This document shows positions 45,117 through 54,700 of a DNA stretch of 64,000 nucleotides, one piece after another. Under the pieces are notes generated by a model that was not told the DNA's origin, did no database searches, and saw nothing but the letters and a program-made list of their open reading frames with translations. A program made the position numbers and the translations under genes. The stretch covers positions 124,001-188,000 of the forward strand of contig NZ_QBUY01000003.1 in the NCBI RefSeq assembly GCF_003121405.1, read 5' to 3'. Numbering within the stretch: the first letter of the stretch is position 1; every line of letters begins with the position of its first letter. This DNA comes from Paraburkholderia sp. C35 (GTDB lineage Bacteria; Pseudomonadota; Gammaproteobacteria; Burkholderiales; Burkholderiaceae).

Positions 45117-46697
45117 ATGCGAAACACGATGAACGCGAATGACGCCGCCAGCGCCACGCAGTCCACCCGCGCAACTTACGTCGCACCTTCGGATCAACCG
45201 CTGACGGCGTCCGCCACGCATCTCGAACTCGACGGCATCACCGTCGCGTTTCCGGGCGTGGTGGCGCTCGACAACGTGTCGTTCGAAGTGCGCGGCGGTG
45301 AAGTGCACGGCCTGATGGGCGAGAACGGCGCAGGCAAATCGACGCTGCTGAAAGTGCTGTCGGGCGTGAACCAGACGCAGGCGGGCGCATTGCGCCTTGC
45401 CGGCGTCGAGCACAGGTTCACGACCACCAAAGCCGCGATCGAGGCGGGCATCGCGATCATCTATCAGGAACTGCATCTCGTGCCCGAGCTGACGGTGGCA
45501 GAAAACCTGATGCTCGGGCAGTTGCCGAACCGCTTCGGCGTGCTCGACGAGAAGTCGCTCGTCAAGCGGGCGATGACGGAACTGGAGCGTCTCGGCGAGT
45601 CGATCGATCCGCACATGCAGGTGAAGAACCTGTCGATCGGCCAGCGTCAGATGATAGAAATCGGCAAGGCGCTGATGCGCGATGCGCGCGTGATCGCCTT
45701 CGACGAACCGACCAGTTCATTGTCCGCACGCGAAACGGAACGGCTCTTCAAGATCATCAATGCACTGCGCGCGCAAGGGCGCGCGGTGATTTACGTCACG
45801 CACCGGATGGACGAGGTCTACGAACTGTGCGACCGCGTCACGGTATTCCGCGACGGTCGCCGCATCGAGACGTTTGATTCGGTTGCGGACCTGGATCGTG
45901 ATCGTCTCATCAGTTGCATGGTGGGCCGCTCGATCCGCGATGTGTATGGATACCGTCCGCGCGAAGCGGGCGACGTGCAGCTTGAAGCGAAACAGTTGAT
46001 GGGGCCGGGGCTGTCCGCTCCGGTCTCCTTCACTGCGCGCAAGGGTGAGATTGTCGGCTTCTTCGGACTGGTGGGCGCCGGGCGTTCCGAGTTGATGAAG
46101 CTGCTCTATGGCGCGACGCAGCCGACGCAAGGACACGTCGAACTCAATGGCAAGCGCGTGTCGTTCGCGACGCCGCGCGATGCCGTGCGCGCAGGCATTG
46201 CGCTATGCCCGGAAGATCGCAAGCAGGAAGGCATCGTCGCGATTGCGTCCGTGGCCGACAACCTGAACATCAGCGCGCGGCGGCATTTCAGTCCGTTGAG
46301 CTTCCTGTTGAACGGCAAGCGCGAACGCGACCTGACCCGCGAATACATCGACAAGCTGTCGATCAAGACGCGCAACACGGAAACCGTGATCGGCACGTTG
46401 TCGGGCGGCAACCAGCAGAAAGTGATTCTGTCGCGCTGGCTCGCGGAGCGCATCGACGTGTTTCTGCTCGACGAGCCGACGCGTGGTATCGACGTCGGCG
46501 CACGCGCGGAAATCTACGAACTGCTGTACGACCTCGCGGAAGCAGGACGCACGGTGATCGTCGTATCGAGCGATCTGGCGGAAGTGATCGGCATTGCGGA
46601 CCGCGTGCTGGTGATGAAGGAAGGGCGCATCGTCGGCGATCTGCCGAAAGCGCAGGCCACGCCCGATCAGCTGATCAAACTTGCTTTGCCGCAGTAA
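45117..46697 (+). CDS. araG: L-arabinose ABC transporter ATP-binding protein AraG
   Basis: A 526-residue double ATPase. The first domain has Walker [17 protein letters not shown], signature [15 protein letters not shown] and Walker [13 protein letters not shown]. The second domain is the usual degenerate carbohydrate-importer half ([48 protein letters not shown]). The N-terminus carries about 30 extra polar residues; ATG 45129 is an alternative start. It powers AraH-mediated uptake. Confidence 0.95.
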   Translation: MRNTMNANDAASATQSTRATYVAPSDQPLTASATHLELDGITVAFPGVVALDNVSFEVRGGEVHGLMGENGAGKSTLLKVLSGVNQTQAGALRLAGVEHRFTTTKAAIEAGIAIIYQELHLVPELTVAENLMLGQLPNRFGVLDEKSLVKRAMTELERLGESIDPHMQVKNLSIGQRQMIEIGKALMRDARVIAFDEPTSSLSARETERLFKIINALRAQGRAVIYVTHRMDEVYELCDRVTVFRDGRRIETFDSVADLDRDRLISCMVGRSIRDVYGYRPREAGDVQLEAKQLMGPGLSAPVSFTARKGEIVGFFGLVGAGRSELMKLLYGATQPTQGHVELNGKRVSFATPRDAVRAGIALCPEDRKQEGIVAIASVADNLNISARRHFSPLSFLLNGKRERDLTREYIDKLSIKTRNTETVIGTLSGGNQQKVILSRWLAERIDVFLLDEPTRGIDVGARAEIYELLYDLAEAGRTVIVVSSDLAEVIGIADRVLVMKEGRIVGDLPKAQATPDQLIKLALPQ

Positions 46698-46744
46698 GCA
46701 GCGCGTGCAACAGCGCACCACGTAGACCACGGAACTGGAAGCCC

Positions 46745-47761
46745 ATGCAAACACCGAGCACCCGTCCGGCGACCGAGCCGGCCGCCAGCCACGTCGCATC
46801 GCCAGGCGCGGTCGCGCGCGCGGCGCGCACGGGGGATCTGATCAACAAGTCGGGCATCGTGCTGGTGTTCGGCCTTCTGTTCGCGGTGCTGTCGTTCGCG
46901 GGGCCCGACTTTCTGACGACACGCAACATGCAGGGCCTGCTGCTCTCGGTGACGTTGATCGGTTCGATCTCCGTGACGATGATGTTCGTGCTGGCGCTCG
47001 GAGAAGTGGATCTCTCCGTCGCATCGATCGTGGCGTTTTCGGGCGTCGTGGCTTCGACGCTGATTACCGTGACGCATAGCGTGTGGCTCGGCGTGGCGGC
47101 GGGCGTGCTCGCGGGCGGCGCGGTTGGCCTCGTGAATGGTCTGCTGATCGCGCGCTACAAGATCAATTCGCTGATCGTCACGCTCGCGATGATGGAAGTG
47201 GTGCGCGGCCTCGCGTTCATCACGTCGAACGGCGATGCCGTGATGATCTCGGAAGAGAGTTTCTTCGATCTCGGTGGCGGTTCGTTCCTCGGCATTTCGT
47301 ATCCGATCTGGAGCAATATCGTTGGGTTCGTGCTGTTTGGTTTCCTGCTGCGCAAGACGGTGTTTGGCAAGAACGTGCTGGCTGTGGGTGGCAATAGCGA
47401 AGCGGCGTTGCTGGCGGGGTTGCCTGTTACGCGTATCAAGATCACGGTGTTCGTGCTGCAGGGCCTGGTGACGGGTTTTGCTGGCGTCATGCTCGCGGCG
47501 CGGATGAGTCTCGGCGATCCGAAGACTTCGGTTGGTCTCGAACTCGGCGTGATTGCGGCTTGCGTGCTGGGCGGCGTGTCGCTGACAGGTGGCGTCGCGA
47601 CGATCTCTGGCGTGCTGGTGGGCGTGCTGATCATGGGCTCGGTGCAGGACGCGATGAGCCTCCTGAATGTGCCGACGTTTTATCAGTATCTGATTCGTGG
47701 TGGGATTCTGTTGCTGGCGGTGCTGTTCGATCAGTTTCGGCGGAGCAAGCGGCGGGTTTGA
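46745..47761 (+). CDS. araH: L-arabinose ABC transporter permease AraH
   Basis: A 338-residue inner-membrane permease of the ribose/arabinose type with eight to ten helices. Visible signatures: MMFVLALGEVDLSVASIVAFSGVVAS, INSLIVTLAMMEVVRGLAFI, NVLAVGGNSEAALLAGLPV and AACVLGGVSLTGGVATISGVLVGVLIMG, the coupling-loop region contacting AraG. ATG 46745 was chosen; the long upstream frame overlaps araG. It ends the transporter operon. No lactonase or downstream pathway enzyme follows here. Confidence 0.94.
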   Translation: MQTPSTRPATEPAASHVASPGAVARAARTGDLINKSGIVLVFGLLFAVLSFAGPDFLTTRNMQGLLLSVTLIGSISVTMMFVLALGEVDLSVASIVAFSGVVASTLITVTHSVWLGVAAGVLAGGAVGLVNGLLIARYKINSLIVTLAMMEVVRGLAFITSNGDAVMISEESFFDLGGGSFLGISYPIWSNIVGFVLFGFLLRKTVFGKNVLAVGGNSEAALLAGLPVTRIKITVFVLQGLVTGFAGVMLAARMSLGDPKTSVGLELGVIAACVLGGVSLTGGVATISGVLVGVLIMGSVQDAMSLLNVPTFYQYLIRGGILLLAVLFDQFRRSKRRV

Positions 47762-47814
47762 TTTGGGCGCTTATCGGAAGATGTAATGCTGACGATTCCG
47801 GCCGAACCCACGTC

Positions 47815-48420
47815 TTATGCTTTCGGCGCGGTCGCAGCTGGTGCACTGGCTGCATTCGGTGCACTCTGCTGCGGCGCGTCGCGCTTAACGGGTTCAGGCT
47901 TTGCGTCAACGAGTTCCATCACGTTGCCGCGCACGACGATCTTCACAGGGTCAGTCTTCTTCCACTGCTTTTTCGGCACCAGTAGCTTCCACGTCGAGTC
48001 CCGGTCCGGATTGCGGAAGAATGCGACCACGCCAACATACTGTGCGTCTTCCTGCATCGGCTCACTGATGCTCGCGCTCGCGTTGGGACGTAACACGACA
48101 TCGCGCGTTGCAAGCAGATCGGCTTTCAGCGCGTTGAGATCGTCGGTTTGCAATTGCGCGTACTCCAGTTGCTGGAAGCTCTGCGCATCCTTCAACTGAT
48201 ACAGGCGCACAACCGTCGATAGCGATTGCCCTGCTGCGTTTTCATTCAACGACGCACGGCTGACGAGATCGACGCTCATCGTTTTTACCTGCGTCGTGAA
48301 GACCCATTTGGCTGCATCGACGGTGCTGTCGGACACTGCCTGAGTCAGTCCGCAGCCGGCCAGCGTCAGTGCAGTCAATGTCAGTGCGCTCATGCCGAGC
48401 GCGTTCATCTTGTTGTTCAT
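47815..48420 (-). CDS. tssJ: Type VI secretion lipoprotein TssJ
   Basis: A 201-residue outer-membrane lipoprotein of the TssJ/VasD family, which anchors the TssLM membrane complex. Lipobox LTALTLAGC follows ATG 48420. The TssJ core is present: NENAAGQSLSTVVRLYQLKDAQSFQQLEYAQL, LRPNASASISEPMQEDAQYVGVVAFFRNPD and WKLLVPKKQWKKTDPVKIVVRGNVMEL. A Pro/Ala-rich tail is added. Last gene of the minus-strand half of a type VI remnant; no TssL or TssM is in the window. Confidence 0.92.
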   Translation of the reverse strand: MNNKMNALGMSALTLTALTLAGCGLTQAVSDSTVDAAKWVFTTQVKTMSVDLVSRASLNENAAGQSLSTVVRLYQLKDAQSFQQLEYAQLQTDDLNALKADLLATRDVVLRPNASASISEPMQEDAQYVGVVAFFRNPDRDSTWKLLVPKKQWKKTDPVKIVVRGNVMELVDAKPEPVKRDAPQQSAPNAASAPAATAPKA

Positions 48421-48452
48421 GGTTTTCGGCGTTGTTTGTTGTGTTCTGCGGA

Positions 48453-49520
48453 TCACGGTATCGACGTACCATCGTTGCTGTTGCCCGTCCAGACACCCAG
48501 TTGCACGCGCGTACGGCCACCGTGACGGCTCAACGCCTCAGTGCCTGGCAGGCGCGTCGTGAAGCCGAGCCGCAAATCGCTCGTATTGATCTTCTGTGCC
48601 GGCATCAGATCGGGCGAGACCTGCATCTCGAGATGCGCCTGCGCCTCGTAGCCGAGGTAGAACCGCAACAACGTCATCACTTCGCGATGTGCGTGATGGC
48701 CTGGAAGCAATGCGAGCACGGACTCGCGTGTTTGCGGCGTGAGTGTGATGCGCACGCTGTTGCTTCTGTCATGAAAGCCACGACCCAGCAGACACGCTTC
48801 GCCGAGCGCTGCCCGTTGATCACTGCGCACGGCGATCCAGACGGGATGAAACTCATCGACGTCGACCTGCGTATCCGGCACTGCGTGACGCAGAATGCCC
48901 GCCAGCCCTTCAGCCGTGCGTGTCTTCTGACCTGCGAGGCCGAGCATCGACAGCAGTTTGCGCGGACCGACCCTGCGCGCAATGTCAGGCGTGCCGATGC
49001 CGAGTCCCGCGTAGCTGAGCAGATACTGCGAAATGTCATCTGCGCCATCTTTTCTGAAACCGGCCGGATAGCGATACTTGCGCCACACGCGGTAGTACTG
49101 CGTAACGATCCGGTGATGGAACAGATCGAGAAAGCCGGCGAGCGGCTCGGCGCCTTCGCGGTTCTGCGCAATCTCATCGGCAAAGTACGACGGCATGCGC
49201 GCATCGACGCCATAGAGGCCGAGAAAGGTGGTGACGACGGCTGGCGGTTTCGTTGGATCGTCGGCGTTGATTTCGGTCGCGTCGATTTCCCGGCGGGGGA
49301 ACCCAAACCGGCCGTGCGAGCGAAAACGAACAGGCTCGTCTTTCGGCGAATCCGTCGTGCCAAGCGGCGACCGATCAGGCGCTGTCAACTCGATGAGCTG
49401 GCAGAAGCGGAAGAAATTCATCTGCGACGCGTGATCGAGCAATGCGGACAGCAGCGGTCGACCGGGCTCGCTCACCTCGTTATTGACCGCGTATGGAAAC
49501 GCGTCATGCCGGTGGTTCAA
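48453..49520 (-). CDS. tssG: Type VI secretion baseplate protein TssG
   Basis: A 355-residue baseplate wedge component. TssG features: LLDHASQMNFFRFCQLIELTAP, PVRFRSHGRFGFPRREI, TTFLGLYGVDARMPSYFADEI, FLDLFHHRIVTQYYRVWRKYRYP and LGYEAQAHLEMQVSPDLMP. The start appears to be TTG 49520, overlapping the tssF stop by four bases; no ATG gives a full-length product. The gene itself looks intact, but its partner tssF is truncated, so it is unlikely to work. Confidence 0.88.
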   Translation of the reverse strand: MNHRHDAFPYAVNNEVSEPGRPLLSALLDHASQMNFFRFCQLIELTAPDRSPLGTTDSPKDEPVRFRSHGRFGFPRREIDATEINADDPTKPPAVVTTFLGLYGVDARMPSYFADEIAQNREGAEPLAGFLDLFHHRIVTQYYRVWRKYRYPAGFRKDGADDISQYLLSYAGLGIGTPDIARRVGPRKLLSMLGLAGQKTRTAEGLAGILRHAVPDTQVDVDEFHPVWIAVRSDQRAALGEACLLGRGFHDRSNSVRITLTPQTRESVLALLPGHHAHREVMTLLRFYLGYEAQAHLEMQVSPDLMPAQKINTSDLRLGFTTRLPGTEALSRHGGRTRVQLGVWTGNSNDGTSIP

Positions 49521-50566
49521 AGCGGTGCTCCCTGGCCCTTGGTGTCCGGCCATTCGATGCGCCGGCCTGTCGGTTGCGAGACGATCACGAGCCTCGTGTA
49601 GAGGTTGAGCGAGGCATAGAGCCCGAGAAAGCGGTTCAACATGCCGCCGAACAGTTCGAGATCGCCATCGCCGGCAAAGCGGCTGCTGTCGATGGTCACG
49701 ACGATCTCGACACCGCGTTGCAGGCCGCCGCGCACCAGTTTCTGCAGCAGGTGATGCTGAACATCGGTGATTGCGTCGATACGCCGCCGGTTCAGTTCGC
49801 CGTCCGTCCAGTCGTAGAGCGCGAGACTGCCGCGCAAGATCTCTGCGTTGAGCAGCGACAGATAATTCGGCGCGAGATGCGATAGCACGCGCCACTGAAA
49901 GCGGTCGCCAGTCGGCGGATAGACGGGCAATGTCGGCGCGCACAGATTGCGCACGGCGCCAATGTTCGTAAAACCGCCGCGCATGCGCGTGATGCCTGCT
50001 TCGCGTAGCGCTTTGCGCGGCAGCATGCCATTGGTGCCCGTCACCGAGAGCGATAGCGTTTCCTTTGGAAGCGTGTCGGCACGCTCCCATGCATGGCCGC
50101 CGAGCACCAGCCACGTGTCCAGCCGTCCTGCCGGCCCGCGCCGCACGCGGGTGTGAAAGTAACGCTCAGGCATTTCATGGCGCAGCATGCCGCCGCGATG
50201 TCGAAACGCCGCGAACGGAACATATTCGAAGCGCTGACCTGTGCCTGCTTCGAAACCCTGCACGGAATCGACCGAATAGACTTCGACGTTCGCGCCGTAT
50301 TGCTCGCGAGCGTTCACGCGGTATTCGGTCTCGAACTGCGTGACGGTGACGGGCGCGGCTTCGAGTGCGAACAGATTGATGATCGGCGTGCAGTAGAGGC
50401 GAAGGTTATCGGCGTTGAAGCGCATGTCGTCGGGATACGCCTGGGCCGTGACGATCTCGACGTCGACGTGCGTAGCGGCAGCGGGGATTGCCTGGATGTC
50501 GAGACCGAGCAGATCGACAAACATGAACTTCTCGGGAAACGTGAAGTATTCGAGCAGCAATTGATA
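49517..50566 (-). pseudogene. tssF: Truncated TssF (C-terminal part only)
   Basis: Homology to the type VI baseplate protein TssF starts abruptly at YQLLLEYFTFPEKFMFVDLLGLD and continues to the normal C-terminus, leaving about 350 of the usual roughly 600 residues. Immediately upstream in this frame is an in-frame TGA. The following plus-strand sequence belongs to clpV instead. The remaining frame has no stop or frameshift, so the loss is probably recent or assembly-made. It can only start at TTG 50560, without a proper 5' region. Confidence 0.87.
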
Positions 50567-50570
50567 TCAG
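50561..50570. other. Rearrangement junction of the type VI cluster
   Basis: TTGATATCAG at 50561-50570, containing the 8-bp palindrome TGATATCA, is where recognisable TssF coding (minus) stops and ClpV coding (plus) begins. The two C-terminal fragments point away from each other, as a deletion between divergent operons would leave them. Confidence 0.75.
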
Positions 50571-51338
50571 GAAGCGCATACCGTTTCCCAACTCAAAGGC
50601 TCGCCGCCGGGCTATGTCGGCTACGGCCAGGGCGGGGTGCTGACGGAAGCCGTGCGCCAGCGTCCATACAGTGTGATCCTGCTGGACGAGGTCGAGAAGG
50701 CACACCGCGACGTGCTGAATCTGTTCTATCAGGTATTCGATCGCGGCTTCATGCGTGATGGCGAAGGCCGCATCATCGACTTTCGTAACACCGTCATTCT
50801 GATGACGTCGAATCTCGCTAGCGCGCAGATCGCCTCTGCTGCTGAGCTCCCGCACAGCACTGCCGATGAGCCCGCGCAAGACACTGACGATATGACGCGT
50901 GCCAACGGCGCGCCTGTCAATGACGCGGCGTTGATGGAAATCATCCGTCCCACGTTGCTGCAGCACTTTCAGCCCGCGCTGCTCGCACGTTTTCAAACGG
51001 TGATCTATCGGCCTCTTTCCGACGCCGCGCTCGCCGCCATTGTTCGCATGAAGCTCGACAAGGTAGCGCAGCGGATCGCGAAACGGTTCGATGCGGTACT
51101 GGTCTGTGAGACCACGTTAATCGATGAAATGGTTGGGGCTTGCAGAACGCCGGACTCGGGCGCCCGGAATATCGATAGCCTGCTCGATCAGCAGATTCTG
51201 CCCGTGCTCTCGCGTGAGTTGCTGTTGCGTTCAGCTCAAGGCAAACTGCCGGCCACGATACGGTTATCGTCGAGCGAGACGGAAGGCGTGGTCATCGACT
51301 TCGAAGACGGACCGCTTCTTCACGAGATTGCCGTATGA
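50565..51338 (+). pseudogene. clpV: Truncated ClpV/TssH (C-terminal part only)
   Basis: About 257 codons remain of the roughly 880-residue AAA+ disaggregase that recycles the type VI sheath. The frame opens at YQEAHTVSQLKGSPPGYVGYGQGG (second-domain pore loop) and contains Walker B VILLDEVEKAH, sensor VILMTSNLAS and the C-terminal small domain. The N-domain, first AAA domain and the second Walker A are missing. A TGA lies directly upstream; a GTG at 50637 could start a useless fragment. The stop overlaps tssE (ATGA). Confidence 0.87.
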
Positions 51339-51769
51339 GCCATGGCGGCCCCGGACTGTTCGAAATGGTGACCGGGCACTTTGCTAACGGCGCGGCCATC
51401 GACGAATTCGACGCACAGACCCAAACGTTTCTGTCCGTTCAGGACAATATCCATCGCATCCTGAATAGCCGTCGCAATGGACTCGCGCATCTGCCGGACT
51501 ACGGCCTTGCCGATCTGTCCGAGATTTATCGGCATTTGCCTGCATCGGCGCACAAATTGCGACGCGAGATCGAAGCGACGCTGCTCAAATACGAACCACG
51601 CCTGTCCAGCATCGAGATCAGTATCGAGGAAACCGATCCCGGCATGCTGTTGAGCTTCACGATGTCGTGTCATCTGCGCAGGCACGGCCTGGTGCGTTTC
51701 GGCACGCACTTCGCGCCGGACGGCCGCACCGTGCTGAAGATGTTGAACCGGGACATCGACCGCTACTGA
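51335..51769 (+). CDS. tssE: Type VI secretion baseplate protein TssE
   Basis: A 144-residue gp25-like baseplate protein. The signature QTQTFLSVQDNIHRILNSRRNGLAHLPDYGLADLSEIY and the C-terminal TVLKMLNRDIDRY region are present and uninterrupted. It overlaps the clpV fragment stop by four bases, which shows clpV-tssE was once a translationally coupled pair. It probably has no working partners at this locus. Confidence 0.9.
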   Translation: MSHGGPGLFEMVTGHFANGAAIDEFDAQTQTFLSVQDNIHRILNSRRNGLAHLPDYGLADLSEIYRHLPASAHKLRREIEATLLKYEPRLSSIEISIEETDPGMLLSFTMSCHLRRHGLVRFGTHFAPDGRTVLKMLNRDIDRY

Positions 51770-51842
51770 TCAGAACGGCGCCCCGCCCACCCCTTCGCGC
51801 TATCATCTATCTCTTCCCCGGTTCAAACGACACCAGCCGGAC

Positions 51843-52793
51843 ATGGCAAGAGACAACACGACAGGAGCGGGACGCCGGACTGCCGGGCCGCAGGCAACGC
51901 GCGCAGCCGCCGACGAAGAAGCCGCGCGCGGCACGGAAAGCATCGAAGGCGCAGCACCAGCCGAATCCGCCGCCGACGAAGCCAGCGGCGCGTCGACTTA
52001 TCTCGTGCCAGGCCTCGAACGCGGCTTGCGCATTCTTTCCGAGTTCTCGGCGCGCGAACCCGTGCTCGGCGCGCCCGAACTGTCGAAGCGCATCGGCATT
52101 CCGCGCACCACGACCTTCCGCCTGCTGCAAACGCTCGAAGCGCTCGGCTTTCTCGAACGTGCGAATGGCGACCGGCATTTCCGGCTCGGCGTCGCGGTGC
52201 TGCGGCTCGGCTTCGAGTATCTGAGTTCGCTCGAACTGACCGATTTCGGCACGCCGATTCTCGAAAGGCTGCGCGATCAGACTGGCTTGAGTACGCATCT
52301 GCTGATACGCGACGACCGCGACGTGGTGTTCGTCGCGAAGGCGCAAACGCATGATCCGATGTTCAGTTCGGTGAAGGTGCATGTCGGCACGCGGCTGCCT
52401 GCGCACGCGACTGTGCACGGTCAGGTGCTGATGGGCGATCTCTCGCTGATGCAACTGCGCCAGCTATACCCCGAGCAGCAGCTAGAACGTTTCACGGACC
52501 GCACACCTGCCACTGTCGACGAACTGTATGAGCGCGTGCGCGACACGGCCGCGCAAGGTTACGCGCTCAGCGAGGCATCGTTCGAACGTGGCATTTCCGT
52601 GGTCAGCGCGCCCGTGCGCGACCAGACGGGCAAGATCGTCGCGGCGATGACGGTGACCGTGCCGCGTTCCGATATCGGCGACGACGAGCGCGCACCGCTC
52701 GTCGCGAAGGTGTGCGGCGCGGCGCTCGATCTGTCGACGCGATTGAATTATCGGCCGTCTGCTGACGATCCGACGCTCGCACATTCACGTTGA
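51843..52793 (+). CDS. IclR family transcriptional regulator (paralogue 1)
   Basis: A 316-residue IclR regulator. An Ala/Glu-rich N-terminal tail (about 50 residues) precedes the winged helix (VPGLERGLRILSEFSAREPVLGAPELSKRIGIPRTTTFRLLQTLEALGFLER), then a GAF-like ligand domain (GLSTHLLIRDDRDVVFVAKAQTHDPMFSSVKVHVGTRLPAHATVHG). It is closely similar to the IclR inside the downstream operon (58418-59278). It lies convergent with the porin gene, with a shared terminator, and likely takes part in control of the oxygenase cluster. Confidence 0.93.
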   Translation: MARDNTTGAGRRTAGPQATRAAADEEAARGTESIEGAAPAESAADEASGASTYLVPGLERGLRILSEFSAREPVLGAPELSKRIGIPRTTTFRLLQTLEALGFLERANGDRHFRLGVAVLRLGFEYLSSLELTDFGTPILERLRDQTGLSTHLLIRDDRDVVFVAKAQTHDPMFSSVKVHVGTRLPAHATVHGQVLMGDLSLMQLRQLYPEQQLERFTDRTPATVDELYERVRDTAAQGYALSEASFERGISVVSAPVRDQTGKIVAAMTVTVPRSDIGDDERAPLVAKVCGAALDLSTRLNYRPSADDPTLAHSR

Positions 52794-52811
52794 TCGAGCG
52801 TACATAAATAA

Positions 52812-52839
52812 AAACAGGCGGCCTTTGAGCCGCCTGTTT
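52812..52839. terminator. Bidirectional terminator between iclR and porin
   Basis: AAACAGGCGGC (52812-52822) pairs with GCCGCCTGTTT (52829-52839), 11 bp with a 6-base loop. It is A-rich on the left and T-rich on the right, ending both convergent transcripts. Confidence 0.88.
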
Positions 52840-52865
52840 CGCTTCATACCTGATCAGATCATCGT

Positions 52866-53939
52866 TCAGAACGAGTGGTGAATGCCCGTCAGCACGATCG
52901 CCTGATTGCGGCCGCCCGATACACCCGCCGTGAAGAACGCAGCGTTCGCGTTGTCGTTCGCGTGCTCGTACAGCACGTTCACGTAGACCTGCGTGCTCTT
53001 GGACAGCGCATAGATGTCGCCGATTTCGAACTGCGTCCAGCGACGGCCCGCGAGCGTCGTGGTCGCGGCGCCGCCTGCGACAGTGTTGGCCGGCGTGAAC
53101 TGATAATTCGCGCCCGCGTCCCAGCTTTGATAGGTATCCGAGAAACCGTTCGACTGCAGCTTCACGCGCGTGTACAGCGCATGCAACAGCAGATTCCCAA
53201 GCTGATACGACAGACCCGCGCCCATGTTCTCGACCTTGTCGGCGGAATACGTTGCGGCAGCTTCCCCCTGGAAGCTGTTGATGCCCGTCGTGACGATCGA
53301 CGGCGTGCGGTTGTGCTCGTTCGAATATACGGCGGCGGCCTTGAACGGACCGTTCGCGTAGTTCACGCCGAAGCTCATCGTCTTGCCCGTCGAGAAGTTC
53401 GTCGTGTTGCCGAGGCCGAGCATCGCGCCGACTGTGAAGCCCGCGTAGCTGATTGACTTGAACTTCACCGAGTTGTCGTACGGCACGACACCTGTGTCCG
53501 CCAGTTCGTCGATGTTGCCGGGGTGAAACGCATACCAGCTTGCTGCGAGATATGCGGTGCTGAGCGGGCCGAGCATGTCGAAGTTGAACGGCGTCTGATG
53601 GCCGAGCGTGATCTGCCCAACCTGATCGGAACTGATACCGACATACGCCTGCCGGTTGAACAGCGTGCCCGCCTTCGCGAAGTTGCCCGTGTTCGTATAG
53701 AAGCCGTTTTCGAGCTGGAAGATCGCGTGCAGACCGCCACCCAGATCTTCGACGCCGCGCAGACCCCAACGGTCCGGCTGCATGTTGCCCTGTTCTTCCA
53801 TCCACTTCGTATGGCCGCCGACGTTGCTCACGTAAGCAATGCCGGCATCCAGACTGCCGTACAGCGTGACGCTGCTCTGCGCCCACGCCGTCGATGTCAC
53901 CACAAGTCCTGCCACGCCGGCAGCGATGATGCGTTTCAC
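52866..53939 (-). CDS. Burkholderia-type trimeric porin
   Basis: A 357-residue outer-membrane porin. The signal peptide (KRIIAAGVAGLVVTSTAWA) leads into QSSVTLYGSLDAGIAYVSNVGG, the hallmark of betaproteobacterial general porins. GLRGVEDLGGGLHAIFQLENGF and NRQAYVGISSDQVGQITLGHQ follow, and it ends in aromatic Phe (GIHHSF). The start is GTG 53939, with Shine-Dalgarno AGGAG ten bases before; the ATG at 53972 would spoil the signal. It is divergent from the Rieske operon, so it probably admits that pathway's substrate. Confidence 0.93.
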   Translation of the reverse strand: MKRIIAAGVAGLVVTSTAWAQSSVTLYGSLDAGIAYVSNVGGHTKWMEEQGNMQPDRWGLRGVEDLGGGLHAIFQLENGFYTNTGNFAKAGTLFNRQAYVGISSDQVGQITLGHQTPFNFDMLGPLSTAYLAASWYAFHPGNIDELADTGVVPYDNSVKFKSISYAGFTVGAMLGLGNTTNFSTGKTMSFGVNYANGPFKAAAVYSNEHNRTPSIVTTGINSFQGEAAATYSADKVENMGAGLSYQLGNLLLHALYTRVKLQSNGFSDTYQSWDAGANYQFTPANTVAGGAATTTLAGRRWTQFEIGDIYALSKSTQVYVNVLYEHANDNANAAFFTAGVSGGRNQAIVLTGIHHSF

Positions 53940-54381
53940 CCTTGGTACTCCTGATCGTGTGGTCGAGATCACGGCATGCCGTTTTCTCTTCCTTTGCCTG
54001 TCATCTCTCCGGATGGCCTTCTGGTCGACTGCTCTGTTGGCTATCCGCTTTATGTTCCACCTATGGGCATATGTATCGCCTATGGAAAGTATAGTGAGTC
54101 AATACGGCGATCAAAAAACTTTTTGCGACGGTGAAAACCCTCATTCATCAGATGGCATCCCGTGCCGTACGCGCGCGTTCTTTATGCGCAGCAAGTCCTT
54201 GATTTGGCCCGCATTAGTCGGTCCATCCGTTGCAAAAACGCTGCTGTCGGTGTTTTCCCTGGAAGCGCAGAATTTTTATTTTGTCCGTCCAAACATGTTC
54301 CTATAATGACCATACATAAACTGATGTTCCTTAGATGGAACGTCAAGGCGAACGGAACAGGTTGGTCGGAGAAGGTGAGAT
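53940..54381. other. Divergent regulatory region between porin and Rieske operon
   Basis: A 442-base gap. Near its right end is a promoter-like TATAAT and an inverted repeat; three ATGTTCC motifs occur (about 54050, 54294 and 54324). A CCTATGG motif appears twice near 54060-54085. No reading frame in it is convincing. Confidence 0.65.
54281..54344 (+). promoter_or_regulatory. Promoter and candidate IclR operator of the Rieske operon
   Basis: TATAAT at 54302-54307 is a perfect -10; TTGTCC at 54281-54286 is a possible -35 with a short 15-base spacer. Downstream, GATGTTCC-TTAGAT-GGAACGTC (54323-54344... left arm 54323-54330, right arm 54337-54344) is an inverted repeat matching at 7 of 8 positions. 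It would lie at about +10 to +30, where a bound IclR protein would block elongation. Confidence 0.6.
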
Positions 54382-54699
54382 ATGAGTGAACAGTGGCTTT
54401 GCGCCGGACACGCCGGTGCGCTTTCCGAAGACTCGCCCGTCGAATTCAAGCTCGACGACGGCAAGGAAATCGGCATCTACAAGGTGGGCGACGAGCTTTA
54501 CGCCCTCGAGAACGTCTGCCCGCATGCGTATGCGCTGCTGACGCAAGGCTTTATCGACGGCGACACGGTCGAATGTCCGCTGCACGAAGCCGTTTTCCAT
54601 ATCCCGACTGGCAAATGCATGAAAGAGCCGGGCGGCCGCGACCTGAAGACGTACTCCGTGCGCCTCGCGGGTGAAGAAATCCAGATCAAGGTGGAATGA
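54382..54699 (+). CDS. Rieske-type [2Fe-2S] ferredoxin
   Basis: A 105-residue electron carrier. The cluster-binding motifs are ENVCPHAYALLTQGFIDGDTVECPLHEAVFHIPTG (C-x-H, then C-x2-H), the pattern of the ferredoxin of three-component ring-hydroxylating oxygenases. It is first in the operon, next to the oxygenase alpha subunit, and would pass electrons to it. The reductase that should reduce it is not seen in the window. Confidence 0.93.
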   Translation: MSEQWLCAGHAGALSEDSPVEFKLDDGKEIGIYKVGDELYALENVCPHAYALLTQGFIDGDTVECPLHEAVFHIPTGKCMKEPGGRDLKTYSVRLAGEEIQIKVE

Positions 54700-54700
54700 C

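Noticed and set aside
54120-54145. GAAAACCCTCA resembling the dispersed 20-bp element in reverse
   Set aside because: Only about 11 bases match and the conserved GGCTCCC half is absent.
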